A stretch of DNA of 64,000 nt from Phytophthora sp. 'mugwort' (taxonomy: Eukaryota; Oomycota; Peronosporomycetes; Peronosporales; Peronosporaceae): contig JAUCEF010000013.1 in NCBI GenBank assembly GCA_033558025.1, forward strand, positions 1,109,001 to 1,173,000, written 5' to 3'. Position numbers and translations under genes: made by a program. Shown here in pieces: positions 1 through 9,125 of this stretch (its first letter is position 1; each line of letters starts with the position of its first letter). The notes under the pieces are model-generated. The model was given only the letters and a program-made list of their open reading frames with translations, was not told the origin of the DNA and ran no database searches.

Positions 1-194
1 TCTCCGGTACGAATGAATAGCTGAAATCTCGCCCATGAGGCATTTTAGCTAATCAGCTCGTGTTTTACCACAGACGTCGTGTTTCAGACTGCTTATTTCC
101 GCAGTGACAATGGTAAATACTCATTATTTTTCATTAATTGACATGACTACATGTACCGTACACTTACCGTTGTATGACTGTTGAAATATTTTAG

Positions 195-1258
195 CGTGGA
201 TCGCCGATAAGAGCGTGGTATACCTCAGTGTGATCATCAGCGCCTTGATAAGCCTTTGGTTTGTGGTGCTTCTTGTGGGTCATACAATCAAGAGGCATCA
301 GCACACGGTGAAATTGGAGAAGCAGCGTTGCGACACAGTGGAACTTTCATCTCTTACGGCGTCAAGGCACTGGTCGCTCTCGAAAGAAGAAGAATTGCCC
401 AACGACGTGCGTTCTGACCCGGCGTTGACGTCGTTCCGCATTGATCCGTCAGATGTGATGCAGGTTCGTACGCTAGCTCACGGGGACTTTGCGATGACAT
501 CACTCGTGTATCTCGGAGACAAGCAAGCTGTCATGAAGAAGGTCTCAGTTCGCTCACAGGGTCAGGATCGCGACCAGATGATAGCGTTCATGGACGAGAT
601 TCGCGTCTGTGTCAAGCTAGAGCACCCAAAAGTGGTTGAATTTTTCGGCATCATGTGGTCCAGTCTCTCCGATCTCTCAGCCATTGTGGAATACGTTCCT
701 CATGGGAGCCTTGCGGTGTACCTGAAAGAGAGAAAACCCTCACGGAAGGCTTCACGATCGACGTTCTCGTGGATGGAATCGTCCAGCGAGTCCCCGAGCA
801 AACTTTCGTTCGCGCTACAAATTGCCGAGGCACTGGTGTATCTGCAAAGCTTTGCACCTCCAGTCATTCACGGACATTTGAGAGCCGACAGTCTGTTGCT
901 TGGGTCGACCTGGGACGTCAAGTTGAATCGACTTGGCTACAGGGTGGACATATCGTCATTATCTATCGATGATCGGGCGTGGCTGGCTCCGGAGGTGCTG
1001 GCGAGCGGGGAGTTTACGGAAAAGTCGGACATTTATTCGTTTGGAGTGGTCATGTCCGAGTTAGATCGTTGCAAGCTGCCGTTTTCGGACAAGGCATCGC
1101 GACATCAAACTGTGGATGGAGCTGCCGTCCAACCTAAGTTCCGTGACGACTGCCCACCGGAGATACTGGAGATCGCACAGAAGTGTCTAAAGAATGATCC
1201 TGTCGAGCGCCTCACGGCTATGGAGCTTCATTATTCGCTTCGGCAGCTTCAGCGTTAA
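195..1258 (+). CDS. receptor-like pseudokinase, 3' exon (gene continues upstream)
   Basis: Last exon of a membrane receptor-like kinase of the TKL type. It opens after a ttttag acceptor near 194. The first in-frame ATG is well inside, so the true start lies in upstream exons. A membrane segment (about residues 1-21 from the GTG at 215) is followed by a kinase fold. The ATP-site lysine region (AVMKK), the APEVL segment and SDIYSFG are kept. However, the catalytic HRD loop reads HGHLRADSLLL, the DFG site reads RLG, and the glycine loop is degraded. All three catalytic signatures are therefore lost, and I infer a pseudokinase that may act as a scaffold or co-receptor. The closest relative in the window is the kinase at 4734-7575 (shared NDVRSDP/DDVRSDP juxtamembrane and WSSLSDLS/WSSLADLS). 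A short exon may lie near 82-119, followed by a gtaaat donor. Confidence 0.72.
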
Positions 1259-2867
1259 AATCAGGATGAACGCAGACTTTCAACCGAATTGTAGAGCACA
1301 TCATCTCAGGTTTAGTAGTGGTGACATTTGTAGCCGTTCGGACAATATGATAAGACTGTAAGTTGACGTTCATCGCAGCACTGAACGAGCTTTAACGTTA
1401 AGAAAGGTTTTGAGCTGTTGTCTTAACCGGCAGTGACTATCCAGGCACGACAGCGACAGTGTTTCTTGAAGCGCCTGGTTTCGGTGGGGGTAGTTGCGGT
1501 GGTCGAGTTCATGAAGAGTATAGGAAGCCTCCTTTACATGACATTATAGCTCTTGAGGTTTTGAGGTCAGGACGACTGGCAAACAACGTCGGATGATGCA
1601 ATTCGCAAACACTTCAAATCAAAACGCAAATTATCTGGTCACAAGCATGCTTGTAAGTGTCGAAAAATGCAGCTATTTTCCGAGTCCAGGTACCAAAAAG
1701 CATTTTTTTTTTTTAAATTTAAGTGAAAGTTGAAGTGACAAGTGTCACTCGCCATTTTCAGCTGTATAAGTACATATTTTAGCTGTCAATTCGACAGTGT
1801 AAAAGGCAAATCTGGCTCGGGTGTTCCCGTCCGAGGCAGCAACGCTTCTCACCCGACTGCCATCATAAAATCTTGCCATGGCAGTGCCATGAGAGATCTT
1901 AAAGGTCTTTATGTTTTGTTGCTTGCACCGATCGTCATCTTACTTTTCAAAGGAATTATCACTGTACGGCAACCCCGCGCTACATGTAATGAGTGTTTCA
2001 CATTGGTACGATGCCGCAAGGATAGACGCACTTCACCTAAAAGAAACGCTCGCCTTTAGAGTTTCAAGATAGGATCGGACGCTGGGGGGAACGTCTTTAG
2101 CCCAAGCCTAGAGAGAAGAAAGAGTCTAGGATCTCCTATCAGGCTTTGCCCCAAAGGCTACTCGATCGAACAACGTGATCCGTCCCGACTCTCGCTGCTG
2201 CCCCACACAGAAACCATGCCGGCCGAGAAACTTCAGAAGAATTCATCGCCGCTATAAAGAACCAAACAGTGATCACAAGCTGGAGGGTCACACTTCATCG
2301 CAAATACCGCACCATTTTTCATTGTTAACGCTGAGTAAGTGGAAATCTGCACCATTATTCAGAGCCCAAAGATTATTCGATACTCTACCTATCCATGCAG
2401 GGGTCAGCTATGCTAAAAGTGGATTGGCAAACTCTCCCCCACTCTTGCCTTCACTATACTGCAAAGCTTAAAGAGAGACACGTCCGTTACTACACTTGCA
2501 ATTCCCACTCAAACTCCCCGACTGCCCTATCTATCCCAGCTTCCACTTATCCGTGGCCATCTGGCAATTCTAAACAGCAAAACAATATCTAAAGAGAAAG
2601 GCCACACCATACTGGAATAAAGTGAAGCACCACACAGTGACCCGATCTCAGGAAAGCGCCACCTGGAAAACAAGAAAAAAACGGGCTCGAACCAAACATT
2701 TCACGCGGAATCCCGAACGATGGTCGAGGCCTGGTTACAGCGCCCGTTTGCAACAATTCACGGCTCAAACGACAAACCGCTCGCTAGACAGCAAGAGGTT
2801 TATTCCACGCGACACAGAGCGTCCCCAACAGTGCAGCTTGTTTATTTTTGGTTGAAAAAGTCGACAA
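1259..2867. other. intergenic, no supported gene
   Basis: About 1.6 kb between the pseudokinase and the elicitor gene. Only short ORFs with no recognisable domain and no codon bias are present, plus a poly-T run near 1705-1715. It should contain the elicitor promoter, but I could not place a convincing initiator. Confidence 0.6.
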
Positions 2868-4553
2868 ATGGTGCACTGGAGACTAGTATGCGGTCTGGCC
2901 GTCATGGTTGCCACACGAACAGTGAAGGCCATGCCTATCCAGCAAGACGCGGGTGAAACGGATGATGAATTGACGGTACTAGACGACAATTTTCCAGGTT
3001 TCGGGTCTTATTTGGAAAGCGGCACGCAGCCGACGTCAGCCACCTTGAGTACGGGCGTGAACGGCGGCACGTACAACCCTGGGGAACTCCACGCACAACG
3101 GACTACCCGTCGTCTTGAAGTGACTAAGAGTACAGACATGATGAAGCTCGAGACGTTCTTTGGACTTGATCTCGAGACGGACATTACCAAGTTACCTACA
3201 AAGTACCAGCACGAACCGGTGCCGTGGCCGAGCAGCTACTGGCCCGCGTACGCTGACAGCATCAACTACCGCTGGGCCAAGGGAAAGCCCAGTCCTGCCG
3301 AGAAGTACGCGACGGCTTTCGGTTACGACGTCAAGGCGTTCATGGACAAGATTTCAGCCACGAAAGGAGTCGACGCGCAGGCTAAGCGCCGGAACTGCAC
3401 GGTCGACGCCGAGTGCAAAGACCTCAAAGACGGCAGTGTCTGTGCCAAACGGGAAGGCCAAAAGTCGGGTCACTGTATCCCGACGTGGTTCGGTATTTGT
3501 CACGCGTGGGCACCTGCGGCCATTCTCGAGGCTGAACCCGCGTGTGCCGTGGAGCGCAACGGTACAGTCTTTGAACCGTACGACATCAAGGCACTCATCA
3601 CCATGGCATATGATGGTTCGAAGATCCCGACTGTCTTCACAGGCTCTCGCTTCAAAGGCAACGATAAAGCCCCCAACAGTACCGACCAATACGGACGTTT
3701 CATCAATGAACGTCGTCGTGATGTCAGTCCTGGATACTTCCACATCGCTGTGACGAACATCATGGGGCGCTTTAACCACACGTTTGTGGTCGATATTGCC
3801 GCCGGTAATGAAGTATGGAACCAACCGGCTCGAAGCTATGAGATCCTCCGTCTGTCCTGGATGACCCCGGATGCCGCCGCTAAGAAGTTCTTCGAAGTGG
3901 ATAAGTATCCGTTCAACGATGCTGCCACCAGGATCGCTGTTGTGACCACGCGCTTTAGCTGGGTCGTCGAGTCTGGCACCAACGGACCTCTCGTGTCCAC
4001 GGGACTCGTCGACAAGTCGACGACTAGCGCCGACTACGAATATCTGCTTGAGACGGACGAGACGTACCAGATTCTGGGCGGGGAATGGCTTTCGGGTTCT
4101 AAAGCGAATCACCCTGACTTCCTGTGGCTACCCGCCACTAAACCCGACAACGCGACCATCACAAAAGTGGGTCTGCATTACGCCGAGATTGAGGCGCTGC
4201 TTGATGAGTCTACTAGCACCACTGGCGACTGCAAGGCGGTGACAGCCCATACGCCGCCGGCGGCTTCGACACAGTCGTCTGCTGCTGGTTCAGCCCCGGC
4301 CCCAGCTGCTGCTTCGACCGAGTCCTCTGGCTCTGCCCCGGCGACAGAATCTTCCGGTTCGGTCCCTGCCCCGGCGACAGAATCTTCCGGTTCGGTCCCT
4401 GCCCCGGCGACAGAATCTTCCGGTTCGGTCCCTGCCGCTGCTGGTTCAGCTCCTGCTGCTGGGCGCGGCGTTGGTCCTGCTCCAGCCGCTGCTCCTGCTG
4501 CCTCTGAAGCGGACGAGACGGAAGCCCCGGCCGCGGACTCCACTTCTTCTTAG
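2868..4553 (+). CDS. transglutaminase elicitor (GP42/M81-like) with Pep-13-like segment
   Basis: Single-exon secreted protein of 561 aa. The start gives a clear signal peptide (hydrophobic residues about 5-16, ending near VKA at 22). The body matches the oomycete transglutaminase elicitor family: the WFGICHAWAPAA block places the likely catalytic cysteine at residue 211, followed by the EPYDIKALIT region. Residues 316-328 read VWNQPARSYEILR, aligned with the Pep-13 segment of Phytophthora GP42; the Trp and first Pro known to be needed for Pep-13 activity are kept, the C-terminal half is changed. Known role of the family: Ca-dependent cell-wall transglutaminases recognised by plants as a surface pattern. 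The C-terminal 130 or so residues are a low-complexity Ala/Pro/Ser tail with three tandem repeats, probably an extended wall-associated stalk. Potential N-glycosylation sites (e.g. NCT, NGT, NHT) fit secretion. Confidence 0.9.
   Translation: MVHWRLVCGLAVMVATRTVKAMPIQQDAGETDDELTVLDDNFPGFGSYLESGTQPTSATLSTGVNGGTYNPGELHAQRTTRRLEVTKSTDMMKLETFFGLDLETDITKLPTKYQHEPVPWPSSYWPAYADSINYRWAKGKPSPAEKYATAFGYDVKAFMDKISATKGVDAQAKRRNCTVDAECKDLKDGSVCAKREGQKSGHCIPTWFGICHAWAPAAILEAEPACAVERNGTVFEPYDIKALITMAYDGSKIPTVFTGSRFKGNDKAPNSTDQYGRFINERRRDVSPGYFHIAVTNIMGRFNHTFVVDIAAGNEVWNQPARSYEILRLSWMTPDAAAKKFFEVDKYPFNDAATRIAVVTTRFSWVVESGTNGPLVSTGLVDKSTTSADYEYLLETDETYQILGGEWLSGSKANHPDFLWLPATKPDNATITKVGLHYAEIEALLDESTSTTGDCKAVTAHTPPAASTQSSAAGSAPAPAAASTESSGSAPATESSGSVPAPATESSGSVPAPATESSGSVPAAAGSAPAAGRGVGPAPAAAPAASEADETEAPAADSTSS
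4335..4433 (+). repeat. 33-bp in-frame tandem repeat, 3 copies
   Basis: Three identical consecutive 33-base units (4335-4367, 4368-4400, 4401-4433) each encoding an 11-residue APATESSGSVP unit in the elicitor tail. Perfect identity suggests recent slippage and likely length variation between strains. Confidence 0.9.
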
Positions 4554-4733
4554 ATCGGAAATCGACTTCTTTATCTCTGTGCATATCAGGCGTATATCGG
4601 CGTGGTCTCCTATCATATGCGAGACAATAAAGCATGTTTGTAGATAGTACGTTGCACCAACTTACCAGCCCAATGGGGTTCTTCCCGTACAAACCATTTG
4701 GAAATACTAAACATGAGATTAACGAGAGCGAAC

Positions 4734-7575
4734 TCACGCGCTCGTACTCACGTGTCGGATCGATTCAGTCAGCGTCGCCTTGCGCGACGTCGTCAGCAAA
4801 GCTCCCGGCGCGGACAGGTCCTGCAGTAAACGCCACAGCTCCTTCGCGGTCGGTCGCTCTTCTGGTTCATAACTTAAGCACATCCGCGCCAGGTCGACAA
4901 TTGCTCGCGGACAGTCTGAATGGAACGCTGGCATCACCCCCTTCTCGCTAACAGCCAACGCCAATGTCGCATTCGACGACAATAAGTTCTTGACTTCCTC
5001 GTCGTCTAAAGCTTTCGAGGCGGTCGTGAACGACGTCATTCCAGAGGCGGAGAGCGAGCTAGCGATTCCCAGGGCGTACGGCCTGGTGCACGTGTCCAGC
5101 TCACACATTACCACACCGAACGAGTAAATGTCGGCCTTCTGGTCGTATCGAGCACCTTTGATCACTTCCGGTGCGATCCACGCCGCCGTGCCCACCTCGG
5201 CCGTTTGAGACCCACCAGAAGACATGGCCTGCTGCTCTCCTCGCTGCTTCCTCCTCTTGCTCACACCAAAGTCGGTGATCTTAGCGACCCACTTAATGTT
5301 AAGCAGAATATTACGTGCCTTCAGGTCGCGGTGCATAACGGGCTCCGTGAACGAGTGAAGATAAACCAGTGCGTCCGCCACATCCAGAGCCACCGTTAAC
5401 TTGCTGTGCGTGAAGCCTGAGTCCTCGTTGGTCGACCAGCTCCAACCTCGACGTTGACTGTCCAGCATCTGCTGCCTCTCCAAAAACTGCGCCAGGTCGC
5501 CGTTCGGCATGTACTCAATCACCAGTGACAAGTCGGCCAACGAGGACCAGGCAATGCCACGGAAGGCGACGATTTTGGGGTGTTTCAAGCTGGCGTACAG
5601 ACGGATTTCCCGAGTAAATCGTTGCAGTTCACGTGCACTTTTCGACTTCTCGGGGGCTACTCGCTTGACCACGACGTGTTCCTCCATAGATTTCCATATT
5701 GCGAGGTGTACGACACCGCCAGCTCCCTTCGACAGTTGCTTGACAATCTCGAGGTCATTTTGAGCGATACGGTATCGTTCAAAGTCGGGATCACTGCGTA
5801 CGTCGTCTGTTAAGTTAGCGGAACTCATCTTCATCTTGTCACTGTCGTCGTCTTCACTGCTGCCCTCGCTCGCCGCTTGATGAGTCTTTAGCTTCGCAGC
5901 TCGCGCTGCCTTCGTTCGATGCTCATCAACGATTTTCCGCTTGATGACAAAGAGCATCAACAGCATAAAGACTGCAAATGCCAATGAAAGCAGCAAGACT
6001 AGCAGCGTGGTGAGAGAAGTTGAGGATGATACTTTCTTCCATTCATATTTCTCGTCGAAAACGACATCTGTAGCGTCAACACGAGAGTAAAAGTGAATTA
6101 GTATCTGACCCTGAAACATAAAAAAATATTTCTTTTAAAAACTGCGATAATGGATCTCACCTGTCAGTACGCATAGCGAGTAACTGGCGTTCAGAATCGA
6201 CACTGTCATCAAGGTGGCTGCTTCGGAGCAGGACTTATCGGCAAGATTAAGGGTTGTAACATTGAAGGCCTCGAGCCGTTCGAGAACCTTCACATCGGAC
6301 TTGCACACCTCGAATTGTGTCACACTGCTTCCATTCAAAAACCTAATCGAAAAACGTAAATAAATAAAAAAAACAATTAGCAATTTTACCAGATGACTAC
6401 ACCCAAACGCATTGAAAAAAGCCTACAAGACGCGAAGGTTTGGTGGGAAACGGACACCTCGGATTGTAGTGATATTGTTTCCCGAAAAGTCCCTGAAAAA
6501 ACAGCACGAAATAGCCACGTTATCATTTCAAATTTACTCATATATTTTTCCAAGATCTCCTCACATGGTAAACGATCGGTCGCACGCACTGAAGTTTGCT
6601 GGTCCAAATAGCTCGATTGAACTCTCCTGCGCGATGCTACAAACCAATAGATCGCTCTGTTACAATGTTATTTACTTCGACAGGAACCACACTCGCCTCA
6701 CAACTTACAGGTCGGATAAATCCGTCGGTGGTGTAAAGTTCTCCCAGTTAGTAATAGACGTCAGCGACAGATCCCTAGCACATAAAAGACCACGAAAACG
6801 TGAATAAACTCAGAGAGATCCGATGACTTATTAGCACTAAAATACTTACAGATGCCGCAGCGTCGCTGGGAAGACGACGTCTTTCGTCGTGATGAGACTG
6901 GTATTCCTCGCTATCAGGATCTTGAGGCCGTCCTTCCCCTTTGCAGTGAAGTTGGCAATGGGGTTGTCCGAGACATCCCTGCAACAGAGAGCAACATTAG
7001 CTGTTATCTTCATCCCCAGCGGCCGTAAGCGGCCACTTACAGCACTTCGATGCGTCTCCAACTCTCCGGAATCTCAAGACTTGTAAGATCGTTCTGACTC
7101 AAGTATCTGCAGCAACATAGCGGACAGCAGAGCATCATCAGCTTGTTTTCAGTTTGAGCTCGTTGCTTTACAGCGTCTTACAGTCGCTCCAGCGTCTCTG
7201 GGAGCTGTAGATCGAACACGTCCGCGACGTGGTTGTCCGTCAGGTTCCTATAATGATTAACAGCATGTAACTCGGTCAATTCTCAATGTTTTTACGCCAT
7301 TCCAATGTGGTTGTAAAGGCCTTGTACAGTTCCGTCAGCGTGGCGTCGGTTAACTCGGCAGCTTGTACTCCTAAGCCCGATAATGACGTCGCATCCACAA
7401 CCGTCACGTCCGAGCACGTCTCCGCATCGTTTTCAGTCTGTAGATGGCGCTCCTGACGCGCTGCTGCGGCCAGGTAGAGCGAGGAGGAGGAAGCCGGTGA
7501 CGAAGAGGAGGCGGTGCAGTCAGCGAGCAGCGTGGGGACCGAAGGACACGCCCAGGGGCACGAGACGGTCGCCAT
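4734..7575 (-). CDS. LRR receptor-like protein kinase (TKL), eight exons
   Basis: Runs 7575 to 4734. Exon 1 (7575-7296) encodes a Ser/Ala-rich signal-like N-terminus. Exons 7247-7182, 7106-7041, 6978-6850, 6774-6709 and 6636-6565 each encode one or two leucine-rich repeats and share phase 2, the one-repeat-per-exon layout of oomycete LRR receptors. Exon 6342-6161 is a Cys-containing juxtamembrane ectodomain. The last exon (6110-4734) carries a membrane helix (residues about 36-59), then a complete kinase: glycine loop GAGGVV, VVVKRV lysine (about 152), HRDLKARN (263-270), DFG (283-285) and WIAPEV. It looks catalytically competent. Two joins (exon 1 to 2, and exon 7 to 8 near 6085-6110) do not stay in frame with canonical GT/AG sites, so small frameshifts, odd splice sites or base errors must be considered. 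Confidence 0.8.
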
Positions 7576-7954
7576 CGGAGATCGGTCTTGTGATTTATTA
7601 GAATGTAGCCACTTAAAAGTAACGTGCGATTGGTGGAAAACACTGGATTTTCAATGAAGTAACGTTATACCAGCAACATAAACGATCACAGCAACTTGAC
7701 CGCTTCAACGTGGAAGGCAGTACCACCTACCGAAGCTTCGAGTCTCTCTCTCTCTGTATATATTGTTTAAATCCTTCGACTTGCAAGAACAGAGCAGGCG
7801 TTCGCTAAGCTTGTCTCCAAAGATTTTCAATGCCCGGTTTTTGTATTAACCCAAGCTGTCGATGCCTTTGCTGTTGACTAGTCTTTGTATTGGTCTCAGG
7901 TGGCTACGCCTTCAACAACAGCAAGCAACGAGAGGCTTCCGACTCATGACAGAT

Positions 7955-7970
7955 CTCACTTTGCCTTTAT
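7955..7970 (+). promoter_or_regulatory. oomycete initiator-like core promoter of the ACC deaminase gene
   Basis: TCACTTT followed by GCCTTTAT matches the oomycete initiator (YCAYTYY) with a T-rich flanking element, about 50 bases before the ATG at 8006. It supports 8006 rather than the upstream in-frame ATG at 7862 as the translation start. The match is by eye only. Confidence 0.4.
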
Positions 7971-8005
7971 CTTCCTCCATCTCAAGTTGCGCACTACCTT
8001 CCATC

Positions 8006-9034
8006 ATGAACCTCTCCAAGTTCGCCAAACACGCGCTCACGTTCGCCGGTCCGTCGCCGATCCAGCACCTGGAACGTCTGTCCAAGACTCTGGGGAATAA
8101 GGTGCAGCTCTACGCCAAGCGCGAAGACTGCAACTCCGGTCTGGCATTTGGTGGCAATAAGACACGCAAGCTTGAGTATATTATCCCTGAAGCTATTGAC
8201 GGAGGCTACGACACGCTTGTGTCGATCGGTGGCATCCAGTCCAACCAGACGCGTCAGGTGGCTGCCGTGGCCGCCCATCTCGGCTTCAAATGCGTCTTGG
8301 TACAGGAGAATTGGGTCAATTACCCGTCTCAAGAGGCTTCCGTGTACGATACTGTGGGCAATATTGAGCTTTCGCGTATCTTGGGCGCGGACGTGCGTCT
8401 GGACGCGGCCGGGTTCGATATTGGCATCCGTCCGAGCTGGGAACAGGCCATGGAGAGCGTCAAGCAAGCCGGCGGCAAACCGTACCCGATCCCGGCCGGC
8501 TGTTCGGAGCATCCGAAGGGCGGATTAGGCTTTGTCGACTTTGCCGAGGAGGTCCGACAGCAGGAGATTGAGTTGGGCTTTAAGTTTGACTATATCGTCG
8601 TGTGCGCCGTGACCGGCAGTACCATGGCCGGGATGGTAGTTGGTTTCGCGGCCGACGGACGTGCGAATAAAGTCATCGGCATTGACGCGTCCGCCACGCC
8701 CAACAAGACCCGCGAACAGGTGCTACGTATCGCCAAGAAGACGGCCGACCTGGTGGAGCTGGGACGCGAGATCACGACCGAGGACGTCGTGCTGGACACG
8801 CGCTTCAGTGGCCCGGAGTACGGACTGCCCAACCAGGGCACACTGGACGCCATCCGGTTATGCGCTCGTACGGAGGGGATACTGACCGACCCCGTGTATG
8901 AGGGCAAGTCCATGGACGGTATGATCTCCATGGCACGCAACGGCGAGTTCGCCGAGGGCTCCAAGGTGCTGTACGCGCATCTGGGCGGCGCGCCAGCACT
9001 GAGTGCGTACAGTTACCTCTTCAAACAGGGCTAA
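8006..9034 (+). CDS. acdS: 1-aminocyclopropane-1-carboxylate (ACC) deaminase
   Basis: 342 aa from the ATG at 8006, the usual length of bacterial ACC deaminase (about 338). The frame extends to 7862, but those 48 residues are not part of the family. PLP enzyme of fold type II: it cleaves ACC, the plant ethylene precursor, to 2-oxobutyrate and ammonia. Visible signatures: PLP lysine in [11 protein letters not shown] (K52), the [10 protein letters not shown] substrate loop (S79), and, near the C-terminus, VYEGKS (Y298-E299) and AHLGG (L326). The Glu and Leu at these two places distinguish true ACC deaminase from D-cysteine desulfhydrase, which usually has Ser/Thr there. The gene has no introns and high GC, and the family is mainly bacterial and fungal, so horizontal origin is likely. 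Convergent with the P5 ATPase gene, only 91 bp away. Confidence 0.92.
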   Translation: MNLSKFAKHALTFAGPSPIQHLERLSKTLGNKVQLYAKREDCNSGLAFGGNKTRKLEYIIPEAIDGGYDTLVSIGGIQSNQTRQVAAVAAHLGFKCVLVQENWVNYPSQEASVYDTVGNIELSRILGADVRLDAAGFDIGIRPSWEQAMESVKQAGGKPYPIPAGCSEHPKGGLGFVDFAEEVRQQEIELGFKFDYIVVCAVTGSTMAGMVVGFAADGRANKVIGIDASATPNKTREQVLRIAKKTADLVELGREITTEDVVLDTRFSGPEYGLPNQGTLDAIRLCARTEGILTDPVYEGKSMDGMISMARNGEFAEGSKVLYAHLGGAPALSAYSYLFKQG

Positions 9035-9125
9035 ACAGATCAAAGAGATACGAATCCTCATTAAAAATGATAACCAGCGACGGCCGCTGTCATAAGCACA
9101 CGCTTTCCCCTACTAATTCCCCTTC

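Noticed and set aside
1742..2059. 105-codon ORF with a hydrophobic segment upstream of the elicitor
   Set aside because: No codon bias, no signal peptide at the start, no homology recognised.
3354..4112. 252-codon antisense ORF inside the elicitor gene
   Set aside because: Shadow of the strongly biased, high-GC coding strand; no domain or start context.
7862..8005. N-terminal extension of ACC deaminase from the ATG at 7862, possible targeting peptide
   Set aside because: No similarity to the family, and an initiator-like element at 7955 places transcription start downstream of that ATG.
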